Counted from the stretch's first letter, positions 36,763 to 45,096 are shown. The stretch: 64,000 bases of DNA from Chitinibacter sp. SCUT-21 (GCA_041874755.1 CP102611.1:2294001-2358000); one strand, 5' to 3'. A program made the numbers and translations. The notes: generated from the sequence alone by a model not told the origin.

Positions 36763-37167
36763 ATGTCTCATAACTATCTTACTACTGAGCAGCTCGCAGA
36801 GCGACTTCAATATAACGGCCGCACAATCCATAACAAGTTGGTTGATCCGTGCTTGATTGGGGGGCGGCATTATGTCCGATCATTTGGCCGGCGCAAAATG
36901 CTGTCCATTTGGAAGCGATTCACCAAACTCACCCTCGAAATAAACAAAACGTGTTGGTCATCGTTCAGTCTTTTCATCGTCTGGGGCAGCGTCAGGGATG
37001 TACTCAAAGATGTCTTCTACTCGACACCCAAAATAGGCACACAACCTATTCATTGCATCCAGCTCAATTCGCACAGCCGTTTCTTCATACAGCAGAGTGA
37101 TAGTCCCTCTATGCAGGCCTGTTGCGCGGGCCACATCAGCAACTCGAACTTTCTTTTCACCCATTAA
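36763..37167 (+). pseudogene. Truncated excisionase-like DNA-binding gene (copy A)
   Basis: The first 49 residues (YLTTEQLAERLQYNGRTIHN, then GRRKMLSIWK) match the intact gene at 37350 closely. After IWKRF the similarity ends, and the frame runs on through the antisense of regulator B with no family-like sequence. The join at about 36910 looks like a deletion or recombination between tandem cassettes. The DNA-binding part may still be made; the C-terminal 85 residues are probably not functional. The ribosome site AAGGAG lies seven bases before the ATG. Confidence 0.7.
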
Positions 37168-37191
37168 CCGGGATAGGTGACAACGAATCAT
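36958..37191 (-). CDS. Small XRE-type helix-turn-helix regulator B
   Basis: A 77-residue Cro-like protein. RVADVARATGLHRGTITLLY is the helix-turn-helix and NRLCAYFGCRVEDIFEYIP the dimerisation half, both alignable with regulator A. It is divergent from the intact excisionase-like gene at 37350. The intergenic region holds a promoter-like pair (TTGACG 37236, TATTAT 37258) facing right and two ACGACAT repeats (37222 and 37274) that may be operator half-sites. It overlaps the decayed copy A on the other strand. Confidence 0.82.
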   Translation of the reverse strand: MIRCHLSRLMGEKKVRVADVARATGLHRGTITLLYEETAVRIELDAMNRLCAYFGCRVEDIFEYIPDAAPDDEKTER

Positions 37192-37235
37192 GTTGTTTAA
37201 TCCTAAATAATTTCGCCCTAAACGACATGTTTTGC

Positions 37236-37263
37236 TTGACGACGACGTTTTGTGGCGTATTAT
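37236..37263 (+). promoter_or_regulatory. Promoter-like hexamers for the excisionase-integrase operon
   Basis: TTGACG and TATTAT are spaced by 16 bases, flanked by ACGACAT repeats at 37222 and 37274. This lies 87 bases before the excisionase-like start, facing the integrase operon. Confidence 0.5.
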
Positions 37264-37349
37264 GTTATTCAGGACGACATAATTTTCTTGCAGTGAACTT
37301 TATTGTGTCCTGGCCTCTTTATTTGAGTTTATCACGAAGGAGTTTGATC

Positions 37350-37577
37350 ATGAGTACCACTTACCTCACTACTGAAGAACTTGCTGCACGTATTCATTAC
37401 GATGCTCGCACTATCCGTAATCAATTGGTTGATAACTGCCTTATTGAGGGCCGTCACTACATCAAACCATTTGGTCGCCGCAAATTCCTCTTCATTTGGG
37501 AAATGATTGAGCGCGACATGCTGGAAGGCGCAACGGATTCCATTGCAATGCCTACAGCAGAAGCCCTAGGGGAATAG
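37350..37577 (+). CDS. Excisionase-like (AlpA/MerR-fold) DNA-binding protein (copy B)
   Basis: The 75-residue protein has a winged-helix start typical of excisionases (YLTTEELAARIHYDARTIRN, then a basic GRRKFLFIW). Such proteins bend DNA at attachment sites and set the direction of recombination. The frame is open to 37122, but AAGGAG at 37337-37342 places the ATG at 37350. The integrase gene starts two bases after its stop, so the pair forms one unit. Confidence 0.85.
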   Translation: MSTTYLTTEELAARIHYDARTIRNQLVDNCLIEGRHYIKPFGRRKFLFIWEMIERDMLEGATDSIAMPTAEALGE

Positions 37578-37579
37578 CC

Positions 37580-38833
37580 ATGGGCCAAATTAGGACACGT
37601 AAAGAAACGGGGACGCTCTATTTTGATTTTGTTTACAACGGTACACGTTGCCGTGAGCAAACCAATTTATTGCCGAGCACAAACAACCTCAAGAAGCTGC
37701 AAAAAACACTTGAGCGGATTGAGTTAGATATCGCAATGGGGCGCTTTGAATACGATAAGTTCTTTCCCAATAGCAGGCTAGCGGCCAAATTCGCGCCGGA
37801 ACGAACGAATACCCCAAAGGCGGTTACAGTTGTTCCAGTCAAAGAATCTACTGCTGATGAAGGGAAAGGGCCTTTCTTTAACTCATTTATTTTGGAGTGG
37901 TTGCAGGAGAGCCAAATCAGTTGGCGTCGATCACACTTGGTGAACATCCAAGGCATGATTGATAAGTACTACATCCCTGCATTTGGTCATATTCGGGTCG
38001 GCGCTGTCACTCGCGCTGATTTGCTCAAATTCCGGTCATCACTCGCCAAAGTATCCGGCCGGAATGGGAACATTACTTTATCTGCTAACCGTATCAACAA
38101 GATCATGGATCCGTTGCGTAGGGTGTTTGAGGAAGCAGCCGACCGTTATGACTTTAACACGCCTTTTGTACGGATCAAACCGCTCAAGGTGCCGCGCTCT
38201 GATGTGCAGCCTTTTACGCTCGCTGAAGTGCGTCAAATTATCGAGTCGGTGCGACCCGACTTTAAGAACTACTACACGGTGCGTTTTTTTAGCGGAATGC
38301 GTACGGGTGAGATCGATGGCTTGAAGTGGAAATACGTCGATTTCGAACGACGCGTGATTATGGTGCGCGAAACGATTGTGGCTGGTGAAGAGGATTACAC
38401 CAAAACCGATTCGTCTCAGCGTGATATCGCAATGTGCGGTCCGGTCTTTGACGCGTTAGAGAATCAATATCGGGCCACTGGGACTATGTCGGAATACGTG
38501 TTCTGCAATTTGCAGGGCTTACCGATTGATCATAACAACATCACCAAGCGAGTTTGGTATCCCTTACTTGCCCATCTTGGGCTAGAGAAACGCCGTCCCT
38601 ATCAATCTCGGCATACCGCCGCAACGCTGTGGCTGGCGGCCGGTGAAGCACCAGAATGGATTGCACGCCAGATGGGGCATGCCAATACCGAAATGCTGTT
38701 CAAGGTGTATTCCCGCTATGTGCCGAATCTGACCCGTCGTGATGGATCGGCATTTGAGCGTTTGCTGCTACAAGGTCAATCCAGTTTACCCAGCCAAGTT
38801 ATCGAGGCAATCAAGCAGGAGGTACAAGCATGA
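37580..38833 (+). CDS. Tyrosine-type site-specific integrase
   Basis: This recombinase would insert or excise the element. The 417-residue product has an N-terminal arm-binding segment (GTLYFDFVYNGTRCREQTN, DUF3596-like), a core-binding helical domain (LEWLQESQISWRRSHLVNIQ) and a catalytic domain. The catalytic residues are Arg in GMRTGEIDGLKW, SRHTAATLWLAAGEAPEWIA with Arg, GHANTEM with His and the Tyr nucleophile in VYSRYVPN. The usual HxxR has Tyr in place of His (YQSRH), which occurs in this subgroup. It is intact and belongs to a small operon with the two genes that follow. Confidence 0.92.
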   Translation: MGQIRTRKETGTLYFDFVYNGTRCREQTNLLPSTNNLKKLQKTLERIELDIAMGRFEYDKFFPNSRLAAKFAPERTNTPKAVTVVPVKESTADEGKGPFFNSFILEWLQESQISWRRSHLVNIQGMIDKYYIPAFGHIRVGAVTRADLLKFRSSLAKVSGRNGNITLSANRINKIMDPLRRVFEEAADRYDFNTPFVRIKPLKVPRSDVQPFTLAEVRQIIESVRPDFKNYYTVRFFSGMRTGEIDGLKWKYVDFERRVIMVRETIVAGEEDYTKTDSSQRDIAMCGPVFDALENQYRATGTMSEYVFCNLQGLPIDHNNITKRVWYPLLAHLGLEKRRPYQSRHTAATLWLAAGEAPEWIARQMGHANTEMLFKVYSRYVPNLTRRDGSAFERLLLQGQSSLPSQVIEAIKQEVQA

Positions 38834-38961
38834 GCGAGCACATCTATTTTGCCGAATCAGGCTTGCCCAAATTACGCCCTGATTATGCCGCTGCGCGCAC
38901 CATCAATGTCGTACAGCGTTTGGTATTGCCATCAAATCATCCCAAAGCAGTAAAGGAGTAA
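38830..38961 (+). CDS. 43-residue protein co-translated with the integrase
   Basis: The ATG overlaps the integrase stop as ATGA, and the last codons (AAGGAGTAA) supply the ribosome site for the next gene. The protein begins MSEHIYFAESGLPKLRPDYA and has no recognised domain or membrane segment. Coupling on both sides argues that it is a real gene and not chance. Its role may relate to excision or simply to coupling translation. Confidence 0.55.
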   Translation: MSEHIYFAESGLPKLRPDYAAARTINVVQRLVLPSNHPKAVKE

Positions 38962-38965
38962 AGTC

Positions 38966-39958
38966 ATGACGCATACTTCAATCCTTGAACAAGCCGAGTT
39001 AGGCAAACTGTATGGCCTGCATCGAATCAAAGGCTATTACCGACTCACAGGTTTATTGGCTCATTTAGATAGCTACGGCCGGCCGTGGTGGCAAATCAGG
39101 CTCTCTGATTGCACTGGCACATTGGTCGTTGAATATCGTCCCAGCGAATTAAGCTCGTTCAGCGCCAATGACGCACCAGCAGCCTTGCCGTGGGGAATTC
39201 GTCATGGCGGCCTAGTACAGCTTGAGGCCAAAGTAGCGCAGCAAGATGCCGGTTACTTTACGGGGCGAGTAGTGTGGCTTCAGCCTGTGCTTGAGGTTCG
39301 CGTTCAGCCTATTTTGGCGAGATTACCGTTTCTCTCTACCTTGCCACGCAGCCATTGCCCTCGTACTGAATTACTCGATCGATTAGTTCATCAAGTGCGA
39401 ACACTCAAAAGTGATTGCTTAAAACGTTTTGTCAGTATGGTCTTGGAGCAATCGCATGTCGTCGTCGGCTTTCTCTCTGTACCCGCCAGCTATCGGCATC
39501 ATCATGCCTATGCTGGGGGATTATTGGCTCATTCGCTTGAAATGATGGCAACCCTGGCTGTCTTACCAGCGTTGAATGAGCAAGAGCGTGAAGTCGCCAT
39601 GGTAGCTGGGCTATTGCATGATCTGGGTAAGGCTTGGACATTAAATGCCGAAGGTGAGCCCACTGACCTCGGCTACCTCGTCGCACATGAACACCTCACG
39701 CTTGAATTATGTGGACCTGCCCTAGTTTGGCTTGATGAACATGCACCTGAGCTGGCTTTGGCTCTGCGGCATATCTGGTGCAATTTAACTCCTAGCACCC
39801 GATTTAATGCTCAGCCTGTTCTGCCCTTGGTGCATGCAGTGCGAATGGCCGATCAATTGAGCGCCGATCTAGACCACAAACGATACTGGCCAAAGCGCTT
39901 CAATTTGACGACGGTGGCTAACGCCGATGTTGAAGTATTCGGTGCATTGCACGGCTAA
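38966..39958 (+). CDS. HD-domain phosphohydrolase with N-terminal OB-like domain
   Basis: The 330-residue product has a small beta domain at residues 20-110 (YYRLTGLLAHLDSYGRPWW) that looks like a nucleic-acid-binding OB fold. An HD domain follows from about 150 with HHHAYAGGLLAHSLEM, LLHDLGKAWTL (the HD pair) and AHEHLTLELCG. This layout recalls YhaM-type 3'-5' exoribonucleases and the HD proteins of integrative elements (TraI_2-like). Metal-binding residues appear intact. It follows the integrase and the 43-residue gene in one operon, and a terminator lies downstream. Confidence 0.78.
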   Translation: MTHTSILEQAELGKLYGLHRIKGYYRLTGLLAHLDSYGRPWWQIRLSDCTGTLVVEYRPSELSSFSANDAPAALPWGIRHGGLVQLEAKVAQQDAGYFTGRVVWLQPVLEVRVQPILARLPFLSTLPRSHCPRTELLDRLVHQVRTLKSDCLKRFVSMVLEQSHVVVGFLSVPASYRHHHAYAGGLLAHSLEMMATLAVLPALNEQEREVAMVAGLLHDLGKAWTLNAEGEPTDLGYLVAHEHLTLELCGPALVWLDEHAPELALALRHIWCNLTPSTRFNAQPVLPLVHAVRMADQLSADLDHKRYWPKRFNLTTVANADVEVFGALHG

Positions 39959-39988
39959 AGAAAAGATCTGAGATTTAACACCATCAAC

Positions 39989-40010
39989 GGCGCACAAAAG
40001 TGCGCCTTTT
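39989..40010 (+). terminator. Rho-independent terminator of the integrase operon
   Basis: GGCGCAC / GTGCGCC with an AAAA loop and TTTT tail lies 30 bases past the HD-protein stop. Confidence 0.88.
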
Positions 40011-40093
40011 GCGTTTTGTGAGATCATCAGTCGCTAAATTTCGGTTATGGTAAGACACTAGCGCATTTCGCATTCAATCTGTTCTAGGAGCCG

Positions 40094-40552
40094 ATGATGT
40101 ACATGCAGGAAAGACAAACTCGTGCCCGCGACTTTGCTGCTTTTTTAAAAGAAGAAGGCTTTTTACCTAAAAATTTCGACTCTCGCCCTGTGGAGCAAAT
40201 CATCATCACTGATTTGACTCACATTGATGCGCTTGCTGAAGTATCGCCAGAAGGTCGACCTGTCTATCTAAGTGGTGTGCTTGAAGGATTTGATTTACTG
40301 CTTTTGAAGGCTGCCGATTTGACCGGCAGCGTTGAGCAGTTTGAGGAGGTCTTAAGGCACTCACGTCTGCCAGCACCTGAAACGGCGGCCATTCGCAAAA
40401 CAATGGGTGCCGTGCTACGAGAATGGCTTGATGAATACACACAAATCCATGGCGAAGAGTTAGTGCTCCAAATTGATGCGCGCGACGGATGTTGCTACAT
40501 CGCTATACCATCAGAACTGCGTGTAGACATCTTGGAAAGTTTTTTGAGGTGA
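40094..40552 (+). CDS. Uncharacterised 152-residue protein
   Basis: TAGGAG at 40085-40090 precedes ATG codons at 40094 and 40097; spacing favours the second. The product is soluble and mixed alpha/beta, with no membrane segment and no motif I recognise. Features seen are an acidic Leu-rich middle (YLSGVLEGFDLLLLKAADL) and a C-terminal beta segment (GCCYIAIPSELRVDIL). It stands alone after a terminator and converges on the HAD gene. No function is proposed. Confidence 0.6.
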   Translation: MMYMQERQTRARDFAAFLKEEGFLPKNFDSRPVEQIIITDLTHIDALAEVSPEGRPVYLSGVLEGFDLLLLKAADLTGSVEQFEEVLRHSRLPAPETAAIRKTMGAVLREWLDEYTQIHGEELVLQIDARDGCCYIAIPSELRVDILESFLR

Positions 40553-40590
40553 AAAATTGGGGCTGCTCAACAGCCAAGTTCATGAAGCGC

Positions 40591-41226
40591 TCACAAGACG
40601 TCCGCGAGCAGGTCCTTGAGCTGTTGGCCATGTAGCCGATCGAGTAATCGACCATCCATGCCCATCGTCTTGGCGCCATCCCGATCTGCGTACGCCGAGT
40701 CACCGATAAAAATACAGTCCCCAGCTGCTAGCTTAAGCTTGTCCAATACGTATTGGTAAATTTGAGGCTCGGGCTTGATGTGGCCGAGCTGATAACTCAT
40801 TGCATATACATCCGCATCGGGTAGTAAATCCATTACTCTCGCTCCATAGGACTGAGCCAGATTTGAGCAAATAGCAATGCGACATCCGCGTTGGCGAAGC
40901 GCTGCGAATGTATCTGCCACGTCGGCAAAGCAGGCGATGCTGTTCAAATCGGCCAGCAAAGCGGCTTCACAAGCCGCCAATTGATCAGCGGACACCGTTA
41001 CGCCCAAGTGCGCTGCTAACTCGGCCAGACCCCCGTCAAACGTCAAAATGGTACGTGAATCGTCTGCTTGAGGCTGTCGCCCTTGCGTGCGCAAATACCG
41101 CATCAGCAATAGATACGGATGATGCTGCTGACCGATTCCCAGCAAAGTACCAAAGACATCAAAAATGACCGCTTTGGGGTGATCAGACAATGGATTCATC
41201 ATCATTTGGCAATTGACTCGCGCCAT
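40591..41226 (-). CDS. HAD family hydrolase
   Basis: A 211-residue haloacid-dehalogenase-type phosphatase. Motif I is IFDVFGTLLG (the second Asp is replaced by Val, as in some REG-2 or dehalogenase-like members), motif II is ICSNL, and motif IV is CIFIGDSAYADRDGA. The substrate is unknown. The start at 41226 directly abuts the stop of the 36-residue membrane protein gene (TAAATG), so translation is coupled. In-frame ATGs at 41205, 41202 and 41199 are alternatives without a better ribosome site. Confidence 0.85.
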   Translation of the reverse strand: MARVNCQMMMNPLSDHPKAVIFDVFGTLLGIGQQHHPYLLLMRYLRTQGRQPQADDSRTILTFDGGLAELAAHLGVTVSADQLAACEAALLADLNSIACFADVADTFAALRQRGCRIAICSNLAQSYGARVMDLLPDADVYAMSYQLGHIKPEPQIYQYVLDKLKLAAGDCIFIGDSAYADRDGAKTMGMDGRLLDRLHGQQLKDLLADVL

Positions 41227-41337
41227 TTACGGCTGAGACGTGGGCCTTTTCTTGTTAGATCGCACAACAAGCCACAGCGCAGCTAAGGCAAAGATCAGTA
41301 GTAAGCCCAGGGCAGGCAATAGATCAGTGATGGTCAT
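41227..41337 (-). CDS. 36-residue single-span membrane protein
   Basis: AAGGAG six bases before the ATG gives a strong start. The protein is one hydrophobic helix (LLPALGLLLIFALAALWLVV) followed by a basic tail (RSNKKRP), predicted to span the inner membrane with its C-terminus in the cytoplasm. Its TAA touches the ATG of the HAD gene, so the two are made together. The protein may anchor or regulate the phosphatase; that is inference. Confidence 0.7.
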   Translation of the reverse strand: MTITDLLPALGLLLIFALAALWLVVRSNKKRPTSQP

Positions 41338-41425
41338 ATTTTCTCCTTATCGTTTTCTGTACTGGTCGATCTAACGATAGTTGTTCAAGTAACCTTGTTG
41401 CTAAGGTGATGCCCTGGCGTTGTAG

Positions 41426-42820
41426 TTAATCCAGATCTTTCAGCTCAGCAAACTTGCTGGCCATCGTTGGATTATTGCGCGTGAGCTTTTTGATCGTGAC
41501 GTCTTGGGCCTTATCATTGGCGAGGCGCAGATTCCGGTCGGTGCCGAGCAGTGCTTCTTTGGTTTTTTGTAGATGGTCGATTGATTTATCGATTTCATCA
41601 ATCGCCGTTTGGAAGCGTCTTGAGGCCAACTCATAGTTTTTACCAAACGCAGATTTGAAGTTATCTAGCTCCAGCTCGAAATTGGTAATGTCGATGTTCT
41701 GCGCTTTGACCAGGGCCAGCTCTGATTTGTACTGCAGCGAGTTCATCGCCGCATTGCGCAGCAGAGTGATGATCGGAATAAAAAACTGCGGTCGTACCAC
41801 ATACATTTTTGGGTAGCGGTGAAACACGTCGACAATCCCAGTGTTGTAGAGTTCGCTCTCTGGCTCCAGTAGTGAAACTAAAACCGCATATTCGCAGCCT
41901 TTTTCGGCGCGGTCTTTGTCGAGCTCTTTCAAGAAATCTTCGTTTTTCTTTTTGGTGGCGGTGGTATCGCTCTCGTTCTTCATCTCGAACATGATCGAAA
42001 CGATCTCATTCCCCGCTTCATCGCTATCGCGGAAAATATAGTCGCCTTTACTGCCGCTGCGCGCGTCATTGTCTTTTTCAAAGTAGGCGCGTGGGAAAGC
42101 AGTCGCGCGAATGCGGTTAAATTCAACCTCGCAATGCTGTTCCAGCGTTTCACCAATCATCTTGGTCGATAGCTTGGCCTTCATGTCGCGCAGACGTTCA
42201 ATTGCATCGTCGCGATCTTTGATTTGGGTTTCGTAGCGCTCTTTCAGCGATTGCTCGGCCAATGTTTTTTCTAGTTCAACGTGTTGAAGTCGGCTGCGCA
42301 GCGCTTCGCGCTCTTTTTCAACGGCGCTGACCGCTTGTGTGACCGCTAATTGTTGCGACACCTGACCAGCTTGCAATTGCGCTTTGAGTGCTTGGATTTC
42401 AGCGTCTTTGGTCGCGGCGGCTTTTTGCAACGCATTGTCGCGCTGCGCTTCAGCCAGTCTGGCTGCTGCTTCCATGTCTTGCTTGGCCTTGGCCAACTCG
42501 CTGGCCACCGCGTCACGCTGCTTTTCAACTTCTTTCAGGGCTTCACTCACCGCCAATTGCTGCGCCACGGCAGTGGCTTCGAGCTTGGCTTTCAATTCCT
42601 GAATTTCAGCTTCCTTGGTGGCTGCATCGCGTTGCAATTCGTTGGCAATTTGCGCTTGTGCTAGCGCGACGGCGTTTTTCTTATCCTGCTCGGCCAGCGC
42701 AAGGCGTTCGTGGATTTGTTTTTCAAAATCCGCATCGCGCACCTGCTTCAAAATATCGGCATAGCCTGCTTCGTCAATGGTGAAGGCGGTATTGCAATGA
42801 GGGCAGATGATGTCGTGCAT
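41426..42820 (-). CDS. DUF2130 coiled-coil protein with internal repeat
   Basis: The N-terminus has a CPHC-type zinc-binding start ([12 protein letters not shown]). A long coiled coil covers about residues 25-215 and contains two tandem copies of a 70-residue unit: [15 protein letters not shown] with [18 protein letters not shown], and [15 protein letters not shown] with [18 protein letters not shown]. The C-terminal DUF2130 domain includes [10 protein letters not shown] and [20 protein letters not shown], a pattern with nuclease-like Asp, Glu and Lys residues. Function is unknown. The frame extends to 42838, but the family starts at the Cys motif, so I chose 42820. Confidence 0.85.
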   Translation of the reverse strand: MHDIICPHCNTAFTIDEAGYADILKQVRDADFEKQIHERLALAEQDKKNAVALAQAQIANELQRDAATKEAEIQELKAKLEATAVAQQLAVSEALKEVEKQRDAVASELAKAKQDMEAAARLAEAQRDNALQKAAATKDAEIQALKAQLQAGQVSQQLAVTQAVSAVEKEREALRSRLQHVELEKTLAEQSLKERYETQIKDRDDAIERLRDMKAKLSTKMIGETLEQHCEVEFNRIRATAFPRAYFEKDNDARSGSKGDYIFRDSDEAGNEIVSIMFEMKNESDTTATKKKNEDFLKELDKDRAEKGCEYAVLVSLLEPESELYNTGIVDVFHRYPKMYVVRPQFFIPIITLLRNAAMNSLQYKSELALVKAQNIDITNFELELDNFKSAFGKNYELASRRFQTAIDEIDKSIDHLQKTKEALLGTDRNLRLANDKAQDVTIKKLTRNNPTMASKFAELKDLD

Positions 42821-42933
42821 GCTGGTAGCCTTTATCAAAAATGTAAATTCAATTGCACTGTGTGAGTATGGGGAAGCCGGTCACCCACGCGGATTTTTAT
42901 GGTGAAGACCTTGGCATCGTGCAGTCTCAAGCC

Positions 42934-44790
42934 TTATTCGCGCGGGCGCATGGACTGAATCAATTGCAACCCATTTAAAGCGCCTGTTTGCAGGCTAATC
43001 GTGCCTGCTGGCCCATCGGGTTCGGTCGGGTTAATGCGAATCAGGCTTGGATTCAGCTGTTGTTGCTGAGTCAAAATGCGTTCATTCAAACGGCGAATGG
43101 TCGCTATCGCTGTGCCTGCACCCATTTCAATGATGACTAGGCGCTTGGGACGGTGCAGCCATTGATTCATCCGCTGCTGCTGTTCGACACAACGATCTTG
43201 CTGCCATTCCCAATCGCTAAACATCAGGATATTCGGGCGCATCAGTGCGCCACAATCAGGGCAGGTGGGCATTGTGCTTAAGATGCGGCACGCATCGGCA
43301 TCGATCTGTGGTTCAAACCAATCTGCCGATTCAATCTTGCCGTTGCAAGCGTTGAGGCATTGTAGATGGTGAATCGAGCCATGACATTCGACGATTCTTT
43401 TAGAATCGAAACCCGCCTTTTGAAATTGCCCATCCACATTGCTGGTGTAGACCTGATAACCATGCTCTAGCTGTTCACCCCATTCGCGTAGCAAATGAAA
43501 GCCGGCGTGCGGAATTGTTGCGCGATACAGATTGAGCCGATGACCATAAAATCCCCACGCCAACGTTGGGTCGTTTTTGAAAGTGTGTGGGCTGGCGACA
43601 TCGGTAAATGCAATCTGGGCTTTGCCTAGGGCAGGGTAGGCCTGCCAGAAACCGTGATCCCCCCGAAAATCAGGCAAGCCCGAATCAACACCCATGCCTG
43701 CGCCAGCGGTGATCAATAAGGCATCGGCTTGCTCAAGCACCTGCGCCGCCTGCTTGGCCGCAGCATGTAGTGGGCTTAAATTGAGCGCGGGCGCTGAGAT
43801 GATTTTTGTATCATCACTCGCACTATATATGGCCTGCATCTGATTGATTTTATCGCGCAGCGCACTGCGCAAACCGCTGGGGGCTAGTACCTCAACATCC
43901 GCCCCATGGCGGAGAATATCCATTAACAGTTCGCGCTCATCGCTGTAGGGAATGCGCAATAAATAGCGTCCATCGGCTAACCATTCACTGTTTTGGTCTT
44001 GATGCCAAGTTTCTTTGCACACATAGCGGGCTCGCTCAGTCGAGAAACACAGCTCGGCCCATTGCACGGTTTTACCAGCAAAAATGCCGTAACCACTGCC
44101 TAGTTCGTCATCTAAATCGGCATCAGCAATCGTGAGTGCGGCATCATCGAGTAGCTGCACCGCTTCAATCGCATCCAGTGAAAATGAGCGCAGCGCATAA
44201 CGCTCATGACACCAAGCATCCAAATACCAATTATCACGGTAATGCACCAAGCGTTGCGGTGAGACGAGTCGTTCACTGGCGGCATTGCGTGAACGGACAA
44301 AATAGTTAAAGCGCAATTGGCGGCGCTGCAATACCGCCATCGCAATCGGGCCAAAGTTGGCGGGCTCATACGGGCGGGACGTTGAACGCAAAATGCGAAT
44401 ACGCTGGCCGATCTGCTCGGCGGGGACATCGCTGGTATCGAGCATGGTATGCAAGCGCGACAGCAAAGGCGCAATTTGCGCACCGAGCAGGCTAGGCTCT
44501 AGCTGCTCAAGCAAATGCTGCATGGTGAGTAATGCATGCACTTCCGATGATGAAAACCACAATCCGGGCAATTCAAACTTTGGGCCAGTATATGCCTGAG
44601 CGAAACGATAACCGCCAGCTTCACGATCATACTCAATGGGGGCATTGAGCCTGTCGCGCAAGTATTCCAAATCGCGTTTGAACGTGGCCAGCGATATGCC
44701 TAGCTCATCTAGAAACACCCGACGCGGCACGACCTTGCGATCTTGCAGTAACTGGTTAATCCGGTAAAAGCGCTCGTTCTGGCTCATCAT
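42934..44790 (-). CDS. WYL-domain transcriptional regulator fused to a Sir2 domain
   Basis: One continuous frame joins two modules. Residues 1-330 form a WYL regulator: an N-terminal winged helix (FLDELGISLATFKRDLEYLR) and a WYL core (QLRFNYFVRSRNAA, VHYRDNWYLDAWCHERYA). Residues 345-617 form a Sir2 domain with GAGMGVDSGLPDFRG, YTSNVDGQFQKAG, the catalytic His in ECHGSIHHLQC, a zinc-type Cys set (C-x3-C and CPDC) and IEMGAGTAIA. NAD-contacting residues look intact, so it may sense or consume NAD. GGTGAG lies three or six bases before the tandem ATGs at 44790 and 44787. A 23-bp inverted repeat 59 bases upstream is a likely operator. Confidence 0.9.
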   Translation of the reverse strand: MMSQNERFYRINQLLQDRKVVPRRVFLDELGISLATFKRDLEYLRDRLNAPIEYDREAGGYRFAQAYTGPKFELPGLWFSSSEVHALLTMQHLLEQLEPSLLGAQIAPLLSRLHTMLDTSDVPAEQIGQRIRILRSTSRPYEPANFGPIAMAVLQRRQLRFNYFVRSRNAASERLVSPQRLVHYRDNWYLDAWCHERYALRSFSLDAIEAVQLLDDAALTIADADLDDELGSGYGIFAGKTVQWAELCFSTERARYVCKETWHQDQNSEWLADGRYLLRIPYSDERELLMDILRHGADVEVLAPSGLRSALRDKINQMQAIYSASDDTKIISAPALNLSPLHAAAKQAAQVLEQADALLITAGAGMGVDSGLPDFRGDHGFWQAYPALGKAQIAFTDVASPHTFKNDPTLAWGFYGHRLNLYRATIPHAGFHLLREWGEQLEHGYQVYTSNVDGQFQKAGFDSKRIVECHGSIHHLQCLNACNGKIESADWFEPQIDADACRILSTMPTCPDCGALMRPNILMFSDWEWQQDRCVEQQQRMNQWLHRPKRLVIIEMGAGTAIATIRRLNERILTQQQQLNPSLIRINPTEPDGPAGTISLQTGALNGLQLIQSMRPRE

Positions 44791-44848
44791 CAACTCACCG
44801 TTTAGCAATCAAGCTAGTGTAAGTGAAAAATAAGATAGTCGCACAAAT

Positions 44849-44871
44849 ACTAGCTCATCATATGAGCTAGT
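44849..44871. promoter_or_regulatory. Inverted-repeat operator candidate for the WYL-Sir2 gene
   Basis: ACTAGCTCAT and ATGAGCTAGT are a perfect 10-bp inverted repeat with a CAT spacer, 59 bases upstream of the WYL-Sir2 start. Such spacing fits autoregulation by a WYL-family dimer. Confidence 0.6.
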
Positions 44872-44916
44872 TATGAAGGTAGAGTGCAACCATTCATTTC
44901 AGGTGGGGGTGATCAA

Positions 44917-45000
44917 ATGGATTACAGCAAAATCAGTGCCGATGGGTGGGTCTTGTTTGTGTGTGCGGCAGCCATCCCGTTTCTGTTGCACTTACTATGA
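44917..45000 (+). CDS. Possible 27-residue membrane peptide
   Basis: A short frame (MDYSKISADGW, then LFVCAAAIPFLLHLL) encodes a single hydrophobic helix. A G-rich stretch (AGGTGGGGGTGA) lies in a position that could serve as ribosome site. It sits alone in the 306-base gap between the WYL-Sir2 and HIT genes. It could be a toxin-like microprotein or a chance frame. Confidence 0.3.
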   Translation: MDYSKISADGWVLFVCAAAIPFLLHLL

Positions 45001-45096
45001 TTTACGCCAAGTGCAATATTGAGCACAATAGTCAGCATCAGTTTGGGGTTGCTGAAAGATTAATCAGAATTCCCCATTAATCAAAGAGCCCCTCTC

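Noticed and set aside
37122..37349. N-terminal extension of the excisionase-like protein
   Set aside because: The frame is open, but it crosses the promoter-like region, overlaps regulator B, and a strong ribosome site sits before the ATG at 37350.
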